This document shows, one piece after another, positions 12,121 through 24,111 of a DNA stretch of 64,000 nucleotides. The translations under genes and the position numbers were made by a program. The notes beneath the pieces are model-generated. The model did not search any database. It was not told where the DNA came from and saw nothing but the letters and a program-made list of their open reading frames with translations. This DNA is from Tanytarsus gracilentus (Eukaryota > Arthropoda > Insecta > Diptera > Chironomidae): positions 2,440,501-2,504,500 of the forward strand of contig JAXRKN010000045.1 of the NCBI GenBank assembly GCA_038502055.1, in the 5' to 3' direction. Within the stretch, counting starts at the first letter, position 1. The number at the start of each line of letters is the position of its first letter.

Positions 12121-13311
12121 GTTAAAGTCACTATTAAACTCAATTATTCATCAATGAAGAAAATTCCAAACCTTTTTTCATTCATCGGGCTAATTGTCGG
12201 AAATTCCAGAGAACTTCTTGCGTGTATTGACCATCTGTAGTCATTCGTGTGCTCAAAACTCAAAAGAATGGAAATGATCCGTTATCAATCCTTTCAGTCA
12301 AAATTACTTCAAACTCTTTCTTCTCTTTTTTTTGATGATTCATTTGTCAGAAAGTCTATCTTGATATTAACTACTCACGCTGCTGCTTAATGATTAAAAT
12401 TAAGAGAGAATCATTTTCTCAATTGGTGTGTTTAGGAAAAAGGCAGCTTACAGCACATTCTAGTTTTTATCTCTCATGAATGCCGCTTTTGTTCTTCTTC
12501 TTTTTTTTGAAAATAATTACATGCATTGAGGATGTCTCAAATTTGAGCAATGGAATTACTTAAACATCTCCATTGTTAACGATTGCAATCATCAAAGTCG
12601 TGTAGTTGAGGAGTGAAAAAAAGAAAAAGCATTTATGGCTTCATTTTAAAAGAAAAAAAAAGAGTTTCAAAGTCATGTTTTTGGCATTGACTTCAAATGC
12701 ATGAAATTATTCAGTTTCTGACTGATGCATCAGTTTATGATGAAAACATTAATTTTTTTTGTGCCAAACACTTCAAAAATCCCCCGACATAAATTTCCAT
12801 CGCTAATCTTCGTAAAAAATTCAATATTGACCACAGGATGTTTCGCTATTTTGACCAAGAAATTGATCGCTGCAACCGCATCCAGCTTAAGCAGCATTTT
12901 CGAGCTAAAATTATTCGTGAATACCGCATGAAGTTGCTCAAGGTTAAAAGCGTCTTCTTGAACTTCTTCTTTTCATCTCTCTTTCTCTCTCTCACCTCCT
13001 TCTTTCATCCAACAATCGTCGCAAGCAGTTACGTGCTTCCATCGTCTGTGTGTATAACACGAGACTTGATATTATAAAGAAAAGATCGGAGAGAGAGAAA
13101 AGCGAAGAATCAGCAATGTGGAGAAGAATTATTTTGTAAGTGTATGAAAGAAAAGTTCAAAGAACTCGACTCAGCAGTGGTGTTGGATAGGAAGCAGCAA
13201 TTGCTATAGCTCGACCATTGATGCACTTATGAGAAATTCTTGTGCAATACACAACTGCTGTTAATTTTCTTTTCCATTCCGCTGTCGGAAAATTATTCTC
13301 ATTACATTGAA

Positions 13312-13428
13312 AAGGGGCGGGACACTAAAACTGTTTCCTCGAAATGAAAATTCATGGATTTGAAATTTTAATGATTATTTTATAAAAAACTAATTTAAAT
13401 AAACTGCATAAAAATTGTCCCGCCCCTT
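13312..13428. repeat. MITE-like foldback element with perfect 13-bp inverted ends
   Basis: AAGGGGCGGGACA at 13312-13324 is exactly mirrored by TGTCCCGCCCCTT at 13416-13428 around about 90 bp of AT-rich DNA. GC-rich ends are conspicuous in this background. A half-copy with a similar end (AGGGGTGGACACTTAAAA) begins near 16204 without a matching right end nearby. Confidence 0.6.
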
Positions 13429-16400
13429 CTTTGGTTATAATAATGTACAACAATAGAGCACACACAGAATGGACATTAAGCACTCTTTTATATATTTTTT
13501 GATGAATTCATTTTTTCCTGCCCGAGTGCATTTTGCTGCGGCTGCTGTTCGAGAGATATCTCGATTTCTAGCATTGACGAGTAATTTATGCTTCAATTGT
13601 TATTCAATTTTCTCTCCGCTGATACACACGGATGGCCTGCCATTGAGTGAGAAGGAAAGGCCGCATTTTACAAAGCTAAGAGTGAAATTGATAGAGATTT
13701 AAAATAATTATTACAACATTTTTCATAATGCACTCGTGGGCGTAGTCACTGATATATAAAAAAAATGAGGAAGTTCAGGTGCGGTTTCCCAACTTTTTTA
13801 ATTTTGGTCAGCTTGTGATCGCAAGAGAGTTCCGACACATTGCGATAAAAATAATTTTCTGAGTCATTTAATATCAAATGGAATTTTTTACTCGTTCTTC
13901 ATCCGCTTTTGCTTGGCTTCTCTAATTTAATTAAGAAAAATAGTGAAATTTTTGGTGAGGAAATTTGATAATAATTTTTTGAATTTAATATTATTATACG
14001 GATATTTTATAAAAAGGTTTTAGAATAATTAAAATATTAGTTTTCCGCTTAAAAAGCTTTGATACCCATCTCACTATCAACGAGTGTGCATTCTAACAAA
14101 AAACCATATAACTTACATGTTTTACGAGCATACATGGAATACTTCGAGGTATGAGGCGTTATTGCAATTTATTAATTAAGCCTCTTCTCAGGCTCCAATG
14201 CACCGCTAATGAGATCATAATTGAAAAGATGATGGTGTTAATGGATGTTGTGAGTTGTTTTTGCACTCTTTTTACTCTTTGCTGCTCTTTTTCTAAGTCA
14301 ATGTTCTCATGACACATTTATTGGCGAATCTTAAGACTTTCTTTTATGCCGGTAGAATCCATTATGGGATCCGCAAAAATACTATAATAGCAAGATAATT
14401 ATTTACTCGGCTCTTTTCTCATTCTAATGCCTTTTTTCCATCTTCTTTCACGCACAATTTTACTTTTCTCGCAATATTGAGCTTAAATGAATTTTTAATG
14501 GTTTCTGCCATTTTTGTTTAACTCGCGCTCCAAAAAGTCGAGACCCTGCAAACATCTTTTTTGTGGACGCTCTTATACAAATTCCATTGTGCAAAGTTCA
14601 TTGATTAATTAAATATTTAATGATGAATAGTCTGGCGAGTAACACATAAAAGCCATTGTAAATGTGAGATTTTTAATATCGGAGTGCAATTTTTTTAGTT
14701 ACGCTTTACTTTCCCAACTTCATGCGGCATTAATCTCATAGCTGTCTTTGAATATCTTTTTGTTACCGGAAATGATAGTTTTTATTTATTGAAGGATGAG
14801 AAAAAAGAAGATTTGTGACTTACTTACGTAATGTGTGACAAAATAAAAAAGAGATTGTTGAAAATATTTGAAAGTAAAAAGTTAATTTAAATTTTATTCG
14901 TTAACTTTTTCGAATTTAAATGAAAATAAAATTATTCAACCTTCTTTGAATGTCTCAAAAGAACTAACAGACTCTTTTTTTAATCACGCAACTCTTTTAC
15001 AATCGCTGTCTTTTTACAATGAAATGCAAAGTCATAAAAATTACCGCTTTAAAATTAGCAAAAATTTTCTTCCTCTCTCGTGACGATCGTCATTTAAGAG
15101 AAGCAATTCCAAATACAGACCAGAAGCAGAATTCAAACTGTAAATGGAAAACTGCATTCCGCGTATTTCCATTCTATTTTATTGAGATTTTAGACCGATC
15201 ATTTTTATTCTTTCAAAAGCCCACAATTGGGTCAATCGTTCAGTGTGCACTATTGCAAACTCTTATAAATTGACTTGTCGACATTCTTATGGAATCTGGT
15301 CAGAGGGCAGAAAAGTATGATTGAAATTTGTAACGTGATATGATCGTTAAGAAAAAAATTTAGATTGTTGAAAGTTGAATTTTTAATCAAGTCGCTGAAT
15401 TAAAATTCTTGAAGTGATTTAAATGTAAATTTTATCTCGCTGACAATCACGATACAATGTAAGAATTTTAAATCCCTTCGAGCACTTTCTGAAAACCAAT
15501 TAAAATCTCTTAAAATGTAAGAAAATATGACACACCATTAAGTGATGAGAATGCATAATAAATTTACATATATTTTACATCATCATCAACAGTTCTTTCT
15601 TCTCCTCACATGAGTCAACAATTTAAATTTTAAATTTCACATTTTTCATTCTGCTAAACGAATTTTTTTCATGCCATGTGAATTGTCAGTTGTTGATGGA
15701 TCTCACAGCAATCACTCCGCTGTAAACGCGTAGTGAAATGACACATGCTGTGAATTCACACAACACTTTCATTCGGAATCAATTGAAATCCCACTTTTTA
15801 AAAAACAATTTGAAATTCACCTACAAAATTTTGCTCGCATTAAAAAATTATCCACACTCAAAAAGGTGATTTTTTAATGCCAATAAATTTTTATCTTCAA
15901 ACACAAAAATTGGCACACAAATTGTAATAATTTTATTTCTAGATTTCAAACCCGCACTTTAGAGAAAATAATTTTTTTCTACACACTTGTTTTGCTGTAT
16001 TACGATATTGGTTTTATTGAGCATAAATATGAGAGAAAAAAAAAACATTCCATTGGGCGTGCTGTGGCTCGTTTGACAAAATGTGTGTCAGATAAATCCC
16101 ATTCACCTTTTGTGCACCACCATGTGGTTAATTAAACTTAGACAATTTCATTTGTTGTGGGAACTTTACAAGCGATTGTTAATCCATTAAGTTGAGAAGT
16201 TCAAGGGGTGGACACTTAAAAATTAAAATTTAATAAATTTTTGATAGTAATTAGAAACATCACTTTTGAGTCGCTAATCGCATTGTGTTACATTTTTCCT
16301 CCTTATAAATCGCTAATCGGCATGCACTGTAAAAAATTAAATAAAAAACTACTAAAATATTTTTACAGCCGGAAGAGTGAAATTGGTCAAGGTCGCATTA

Positions 16401-16899
16401 ATTGTTTCGAAAATAACTTTTTTGCAATTCAAATGTATGCAATTGACAGGGAGCTTCCTGACGATCATCATATCATTCTCGATTATTTATTTTAATGTAA
16501 AGGAAATGGTTGATGACGAAGATGAATCTTTGCGATTTTTAACAATGAACTTTTTGTTTTTTTTTATGAACCTACACAAAATTATCACAAGGCAACATTG
16601 CAATTGTTGAAGAAAATTCCATAAATGTTCATTTGAATTAATGATGGAGCCCAAAGTCATATATGTTTGGTGTGTCGAGTACTGAATGTGCGCAACATCA
16701 AGTGCCTCCAAATTTTCAGCCTACTTTTCATTGCCTTAATGAATCGCGTCATGTTGATGCGGTTGCGTATGAGCTTTTAAATGAATTATTAATCATTGCT
16801 TGCAGCCAGTGCACCCCACCCGGCAAAGCATGGTTAATTTCCATTTTTGAAATGCGTTGGCTCCATGGCGAATTAGAACTTGAATTAATTTAAATATAC

Positions 16900-16985
16900 A
16901 GGGATGGTAACTTAAAAATTTATTTAAAATAATCCAAAATTCAAATCTACGAATTTAAAAATTGATAAAATTAATTTCCATCCCT
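16900..16985. repeat. Short foldback element
   Basis: AGGGATGG (16900-16907) and CCATCCCT (16978-16985) are perfect inverted ends around an AT-rich core that starts TAACTTAAAAATTT, similar to the CACTTAAAA just inside the related ends at 16.2 kb. This is probably a diverged relative of the elements at 12.0 and 13.3 kb. Confidence 0.45.
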
Positions 16986-17399
16986 TGTTTTTTAATTAAT
17001 TACAATACTTAATTAACAAATGCACCCTATAGCGAAAGGAAACTGAAATTATGAATGGATTTTGAATGAGCTTTAACTGCTGATTGATTTGTGGTTAGAG
17101 GTTTGAAATCCCGTTTATTCGATGAAAGACCTGTAAACCCGGGATCGGAGAACGGGATTTATTTAAAAATGAATTCTTCCCTCAATTTTCAGCCTTCCGT
17201 CATGAAAAAATTATTCTCTTAAAATTCGTGCACTTTCAAACCTATATTTTTATATCCAAATCTATACTTGTTGCCCTTCATTAAAAAAAGTTAAAGGTCC
17301 TAAAAAAAGTTTTTTCAACTTTCGTCGACTTTCAGGTCCATGCGACCAAGTAAGTGGCTCGAATTTCATGAAATTTTGGCAGCATTTAAAGGATATTTT

Positions 17400-17465
17400 T
17401 AAATCCCGGGATCCGAAGAAAAAAGGGGGGACGGGGAAAAAAAAGGGCCCGGGCCGCCGAAACCT
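17400..17465. other. G/C-rich low-complexity patch
   Basis: Within otherwise AT-rich DNA this patch holds CCCGGGATCC, then runs of six and four G separated by short A runs, then GGGCCCGGGCCGCC. About 250 bp upstream, near 17140, another CCCGGGATC and ACGGGATT occur. It has no coding signal. It could be an eroded repeat, a G-run structure, or an assembly consensus fault. Confidence 0.4.
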
Positions 17466-19052
17466 TTATTTGTGGTTCATGGTACAATTTCCATGACATT
17501 TCTGGCACACAAAAAATCGACAAGTATTTAAAACATCCAAAAAATTCAAGGGCGATAGTTGTCATTGTGACTGACTTAGATTCTGCATTTCAATTGTTGA
17601 ACGATCATTAAGCACTCTATAATTAAAAACATTTAATTGTTGGAGTTGTGAAAGAGCGCACGTTTATTGTTTTATGCTCGAGAAGACATCAAATGTGAGT
17701 CGAGTCCAGGATTACATCACTTTATCTCGTCTCAAAGAATTGTTCCATTCAAATCGCATTAATTAATTGCGTAAAATCTACGAATCTGTCATCATGTGAG
17801 TCAAATCATTTTCATTCGATTCACTCCACTGCTGGTACTCGCTCTATGTTGCTTTAAGGTCCAAATTGGCATCAGAGAATGAATAACTGTCAAATGTTTT
17901 CGTATTTGACATAGAGAATGCAGAAAAAGTTTACTCTTGTCACGGTCTGCGAAGTTTAAATAATTTTTTCCAACATTCACATGTGACTATTTTTGGATAT
18001 ATAGGCGAAAAATTCTGTGTTAATTGAATGAGAGCAATTTTCATGGATTTTCGAAATGCCAAATTTCTCTCTCGTGATTTTTTAACGCGTGGTTGATAAT
18101 TTTTTCTGAATAAAACTTTATTTTTACAAGTTGTTAGAGAGCTCACTTTAAATTTCATCTCGCACTTAATAGAAAAATACTTTTGATGAGTTAATTGCGA
18201 AGCAATAAATTTATTCACACACACCTGAGCATACATCATTTCAAGTTATTGAACAAATTTCATTCATGCTAATAATCTTTGGCGTTTGAGGAAATGAAAA
18301 TTAATTAAGAGATTTAAAAAAGTTGTTAAGGTCAGGTGGGAAAAGTCAATTAATAGAGAAAAAAATAGATTTTAATAACAAAACTGTATGCAGAGTTGCA
18401 CAATCGAATGTCATTAAAATACTCGAAATCGTGAATAAGTGGGAAAAAGTCGTCATTCTGCAATGCGTGCGCAATGAGCGATCGTCTCATGATCTAATGG
18501 GCAAAAGGCGTAAAAGCTCAAGTATCAATTAATTATTCTTATATGCGATTAAATAAAGTTACCGAGTGTTATTGAGCTTGACAACAATGACGGCAATGGG
18601 GGTTTACCTTTCATGGATATTAATAAATAATTTGCACTTAAACAACTCATTTTTTTTTCGGGGAGCATTAGATGCACACACATGCTTGACACAATTTTTT
18701 TTAAAATCATTCTTAACTGTATCTCAATTATTTTCGTTTGATTCAATAATAAGTGAAGTAATTTTTCTTTCGACTTTACGAAAGCGAAAATTTTTTAAGC
18801 CGCACGAGCAAATTCGATTTCATTGAGTCACTGATTAATTGTAATTGCTCTGCACGCATTACGAGCGAACTGAATTTTGGAAACATAAGTAGAACGGTAA
18901 ACCTATATATGGTGGAATTTCATTGTGTTTAGATCGTATGGCCTGAGAAATGCCAAAAAAATTACCGCATCAATAAAAAATTCTGTTTTTTTTATCGTAA
19001 TGCTTTATTTACAGATTTAATTTGACGGGCAAACAGAATCGGCTAGCCTAAA

Positions 19053-22000
19053 ATGGAGATGAGCACATATCGAGAGGAGAGGCGATACTCAGTGCCACAA
19101 GGACCGAATGTTCAAATTTTGCCACCTGCTAGTGAAGATTTGCATGCGTGGTCAATTTACAGGTAATCATTAATTATTTAATTATACATCGATGATGCAA
19201 TGGATTTGAATTCAGTTATTTCAGTAATTTATCGTTATGGAAAAACTTGAGACATCATGCTATAAAATTTTTAATTTTAGTACAACTACAAAGAATTTTG
19301 AGATACATCAATTTTTTTTATTTTTAATAATCATTAAAAGTTTTTTAAGAAAGTTCTTAAAAATTGCATTAGAAGAATTCAAAGCTGGAGCATCAAGTAA
19401 AACGCGGAAATTTTTTGTTTGCTGGAAAAATCTGAACTGATTGAAAAAGAGTAATGAAAATTTAAATTATCAAATAATACAAAGTCCTTTTCCTTAAAAT
19501 ATATTTCATGGTTCTGTTTTTATGTTTGGTTAAATTATGTTCTTAAAAAATTTCAGTAAATGGCTTATTTACTGAAAATGATTAATTATTTCAGAATTGT
19601 ATCACACTGCTTGCTTATAAAAGGTTAATAAAATTGATAGGGATAAAAATGATTGGGTGAAAAAAAGATCAGCTCCATTAAATTGTCAAATTTGATAATA
19701 AATTGATGACTGGATTTTAACTTTCTAATCTTAAAAGTTAGAAAACTACAAACTATGATTTACTGTGGTCCTGTCAAAATTTCTTTATTTATAAAATTTT
19801 TGAAAACAAAAATTTGAATTTCTCTCTGAACTGTAAATATTGATAGGTATCATGTTCAAATTTTTCTAACCGTTCAATTTGCTCAACATGAAATAAAATT
19901 CTTTAATTTGTTAATTGTGGTAAACTTTATTTAACAACCCTGAATTTTATCTGCGATTATTTATTAAATTAATTATGTTGAGGAAAAATCTTAACAAAAA
20001 CACATCATTGAAAATCTCCAATGCACGAAAAAAAAATGACTGCAATCACTATGTTGTGTAATAAAGATAAACCATCTGAATCTGCACAAAATATAGAGAG
20101 ACTATGGAACTTTTTCATTTTTTTTTTTATGTTGGAGAAATATTTAATTAAATTTAAGAACAATCCGATCCTTTATCACATTTTGAAAAAATAGTTACAA
20201 GTGAGTCAACTGTAGTGTATAACAAAAACTTAATTAACTTCAAAATTGAGACAAAATCGAAAAAATTATTTAAATATTTTTTTTTTTTCTTTTTCTAACT
20301 TTTACGATGAAATTTATGAGCTGCTGCACTAATTACATGATTAAAAACCAAATTTTTTTTTTGCACGAAAGTCCCACACACTAAATGTAGTTCGTATACG
20401 GATACGAACAAAAAAGAAGAAATAAGACCAAAGCTCAAAAGCTTCTCTGGCGTTTTGAGCTTTATTTTGTATGGGCAAAAAGCTTCGCTTTAGTTCCTTG
20501 GAAGAATTTTAAATTCAGCTCTGGAAGAAGTAGATTCAAAATGGCGGCATCTTTAAATGTATAAATCATAAAAGTCATTTGAAAATATTGCTGTAATTTA
20601 AATTCCAGAAGCGAAAGATTTTGCCAATTTTTGACTTCCTACAAAATTTTAACTTCAAAGCTCAATTTCGCCGATCGAATATTTCTAAAATGTTATTCAA
20701 ATTCTTCTTCATCGCCACCACTAGGTCAGTTTCAGTTCGATAATCATTTGTAAAGTGTTTTTTACGAGGAGAAAAGAAATGAAGCCATCATCGTGAACAT
20801 TTTTTTCTAGCTTTCGGCACTTTTAACATTTTTTGTTTCTCTTTAAATTAAACCGAAAAATACTCTCGATTCAATCTTCTTCTTCTTCCTTTGTTCACCA
20901 TCGATCAGACGAGCTCAAAAATTGGATCTAATTTCTTATTAAATTTACCATAAACGGGATCACGAGTTTAGTTGAAGAGCTCATAAACCGTTTTGTTATT
21001 ATTTTTTTTCTCTCTCAAACTTTTTTCGCTTCTCTTTGTAAAATGATCCACAAAAAAAAGATTTTCTCTTTCCATTGTGCTCTTCATTGAAATTGAATTC
21101 ATGCGATGATCATCGACAGTCTACTTTTAGTTATTTACGGATGCAGACGCGCAATTTAGTGACTTCTTCTCCTCCTCTTCTCTCTCCATCTCAATCTAGA
21201 CAAAATCTCAACTCAGATTTTACTGATTCCGCACTCGGAAGTTCGGACAAGTCGCCATTGCCATATGGAAACTTTCAATTACGCGACTCGACCGTGCAAT
21301 CAATACTCAATCATCCTCGCTATGGACCCAAGTCGCCAATAGGCTCCAACATGTACACATACCTTAAGTTTGGCCTTCCACGTGTCTTTCCGCCCAACGG
21401 CTCACAGAGATCCGCACATAATCGCGCAAGTCAGGCGCCTTCGAGAAATAGAGGCCGAGTAAACAGAGGTTTTGCACGCGATAGTGGTGGAGCGTCATCG
21501 GGCTACGATAGCAGCGACAACGAAACAACTCGCGTGCGTGTTCCACCAAATCTGAGGAAATATCGAAGCGAGTCCGATTTTCGAACGATCAACATGCATC
21601 ACTCATCGAGACCGGGCTCAAGAGTAGCACACAATAACATTCCAGTGACGGCACTAAAGCAGCCGAATAGTAGAGCGAGTATAGCGGGAACTCACATTAA
21701 TCAAAATCATTACAATGGCGGACATTCACGTTACAATCATGCGCGATCGCATAGTGAAGCTGATTTGCTTGCTGGCGAACGTGAAATGGTCTACGAGTAT
21801 GATTCGAGAGTTTATGGTGAATCGCGAGATCCTCGTCTTCGAATGGAACAGTATTCGGGATTATCGAGACGTCACTCATCAGCTCTCATCTATCCAAACA
21901 TTCAGATTCATTGTCTCGACGTCGATGACATTCGTGGAGTCTCATTGCAAGCCAAAGCTGGTGACTTATTTTCCATAATGGCAACATCGAGTCGACAAGG

Positions 22001-23942
22001 AACGGCAATTATTGAGACAATAGCGGGACTACGCGAACGTCTTGGTGGCGAAATTCTCATAAATGGTCAGCAGGTGTCGAAGAGAATGTTGAGGCAGTTA
22101 TGTGGCTACGTTCCCGCACTGGAGATTGCATCACTTGATCCACGCATGAGTGTTCAAAATACACTAAATTATCATGCAGCATTAAAGGGTCCTTTGGATA
22201 GGAGTGACCTCAAAGAGAGGGTGAGAAAAAAGAGTTGAGTTAAAAATTGAATCTAAAAATTTATTTCTTAGATCGACATTTTAGTGGAGGACTTGGGTCT
22301 TACGGCAGTGAGATCTTCATCTATATCACGTTTAACTCACTCAGAGAAGCAACGATTGAATGTGGCATGTCAACTTTTAACGCAATGCTCAGTTCTCGTT
22401 CTCGATCAAACTACGAACAATATGGACATTTTTGATACTTTTTTCCTCGTGGAATATTTAAGGCAATGGTGTAGCTCTAGAAGTGAGATTTATTTTTATT
22501 TTATTATTTTAAACTTTATTAATTTTAAAAAATTTAGTTTGCATTATGACTTTACAACCGCCAACATTTGAGATACTTTCAATGTGTTCCGGTGTTTTAC
22601 TTTTATCGGGTGGACGAACCATTTTCAGTGGAAGTCGATCCGATCTTCCTCGCCATATGGGACAGTTGGGCTATCCATGTCCACCTTTTAAAAATCCTGC
22701 TGATTATTATCGTGAGTTAACTTTTAAAAAAATTTAACGGCCTTTTTTAATTTAAATATTATTTTTTTTAGTCGATTTAGTTACGCTTGATGATTTATCG
22801 GCAGCGGCTCTCCTCGAGTCGTCAGCTCGAATCGAATCCCTTGCAAACTCATGGGATCGAATGAACTCGGAGCCACCGCTTGCGGCACCTCTCGCCAGTC
22901 TTCCCGATCCAACGAGATCTGCCGGCTTTTGTGGACAACTTACGACACTACTAAAACGTTACATTTCCTATAAGCAGCCAGGATCGTTACTCACGTGGAT
23001 TTGTAGATTAATCATAGCGGCAGTGCTGTCACTCGCTCTTGGCGGAATATTTTGGGATATTCCAGCAACAGATCCACTCCTAACATACAACGATCGACTG
23101 GGATATCATCACACAATGATGGCCATTGCATTTTGGCCAATTCTATTGTTGCTCATTCGCGACATTCAAAACGATCGAAAGTGTGCGGAGAAGGACATTC
23201 ATTTAGAGCTTTACAGTCGTACGACATACATTTTTGTGCAATCACTCTTTAGCATGCTACCTAATCTGTGCATTTGGATGGCCTACTTACTGCCAGCACA
23301 TAGCATGGCAGGTCTCTACGTCTATAACTCAACTAACTATGATGCAGGCATTTATCTTTACATGGGATATATGTTGCTTTATTTAATGGTGGCTCAAACT
23401 CTTGCACTTTTCATGGCTCACTTGCTTGCTCCACATAAAATCATAACGTCACTCGTCACTGTGCTAATTATGTTTGTCGTGAGCTTCTCAGTTGGAGGCT
23501 ATTTGGTTCATCCGGCGAATGTGCAAGATTTCATTAAATGGATGGAGTTCATATCGCCTCAAAAGTGGCTGACACCAGTCTTAGCTAAAGATGAATATAG
23601 CGAGGAAACAATCGCCAATTCAGGTGCAATGCAACTTTGTAGAAATAAGCATGTGAGTAATAATTGACAATTATCTGAGGAAAAATTTCAATTTAAAATA
23701 ATTTTTAGGTTCAACGACAAGAGATTATTGTACAGCAGCCATGCAAAATTAATGGTACTGAAATTTTAGCCGATTTTAAACTTCTTCCGCAATATCACAT
23801 CCTCGACTCATCCGATATCTACATGTCAACACTCATTGCGATGGTCATAGCTTGTGTTGGACTTTTCATACTAACAGTTCTTGTATTTTGTACTAACGCG
23901 AGTCGTCTTTTTAAAACAAGCAGCAAACCAAAACGGCGATGA
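19053..23942 (+). CDS. ABCG8: ABCG8-like half transporter (sterolin-2 orthologue), 876 aa
   Basis: Six exons: 19053-19162, 21200-22220, 22272-22482, 22538-22711, 22772-23652, 23709-23942; phases agree (876 aa). The N-terminus begins MEMSTYREERRYSVP and is followed by about 230 low-complexity Ser/Arg/Asn-rich residues before the nucleotide-binding domain. That domain is degenerate. The Walker A position reads ATSSRQGT (298-305, no GK). The signature is LTHSEKQR (398-405). Walker B is LVLDQTT (419-425), with Gln423 in place of the catalytic Glu. The H-loop region ends MTLQPPTFEIL. The transmembrane domain (about 540-876) has six helices and the ABCG pattern. ABCG8 pairs with ABCG5, whose gene is the divergent neighbour. 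By memory the fly orthologue is CG31121, with a similar long N-terminus. An AATAAA lies at 23984. Confidence 0.9.
20390..20463. repeat. Adjacent palindrome and hairpin in ABCG8 intron 1
   Basis: GTTCGTAT and ATACGAAC (20390-20409) form a near-perfect 20-bp palindrome. It is followed by AAAGCTCAAAA (20430-20440) and TTTTGAGCTTT (20453-20463), a perfect 11-bp stem with a 12-nt loop. Function unknown; possible protein-binding site or chance. Confidence 0.3.
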
Positions 23943-23983
23943 GAACCTCTAAAACTAAAATTCTAATTAATGTAAAAATTGCG

Positions 23984-23989
23984 AATAAA
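23984..23989 (+). terminator. Poly(A) signal of ABCG8
   Basis: AATAAA 42 bp after the ABCG8 stop, followed by an A-rich stretch. Confidence 0.6.
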
Positions 23990-24049
23990 GAAAAAAAAAG
24001 ATTTAAATTTATTTGTCTCAAAATTCACAGCACTAAATTCATTATTAGC

Positions 24050-24055
24050 TTTATT
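24050..24055 (-). terminator. Poly(A) signal of eIF4G
   Basis: TTTATT on the + strand (AATAAA on the minus strand), 57 bp after the eIF4G stop. The two convergent 3' ends are only about 60 bp apart. Confidence 0.55.
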
Positions 24056-24111
24056 TCATGATAATGTTGTTAAAATAAATCATTTCTTGCTCTCAGTTAT
24101 TTACAGTGTAA

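Larger units (their letters stand above)
9671..19052. other. Gene-poor spacer between divergent ABCG5 and ABCG8 coding regions
   Basis: I found no convincing protein-coding exon on either strand over 9.4 kb; the open frames are short, AT-driven and lack conserved motifs. The spacer should contain the promoters of both transporters. A good donor (ACAG/GTGAGA at 10768/10769, + strand) and an acceptor just before the ABCG8 start (19013-19014) suggest that much of it is an ABCG8 5'UTR intron. Hairpin elements at about 12.0, 13.3 and 16.9 kb and a G/C-rich patch near 17.4 kb are listed separately. Confidence 0.6.
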
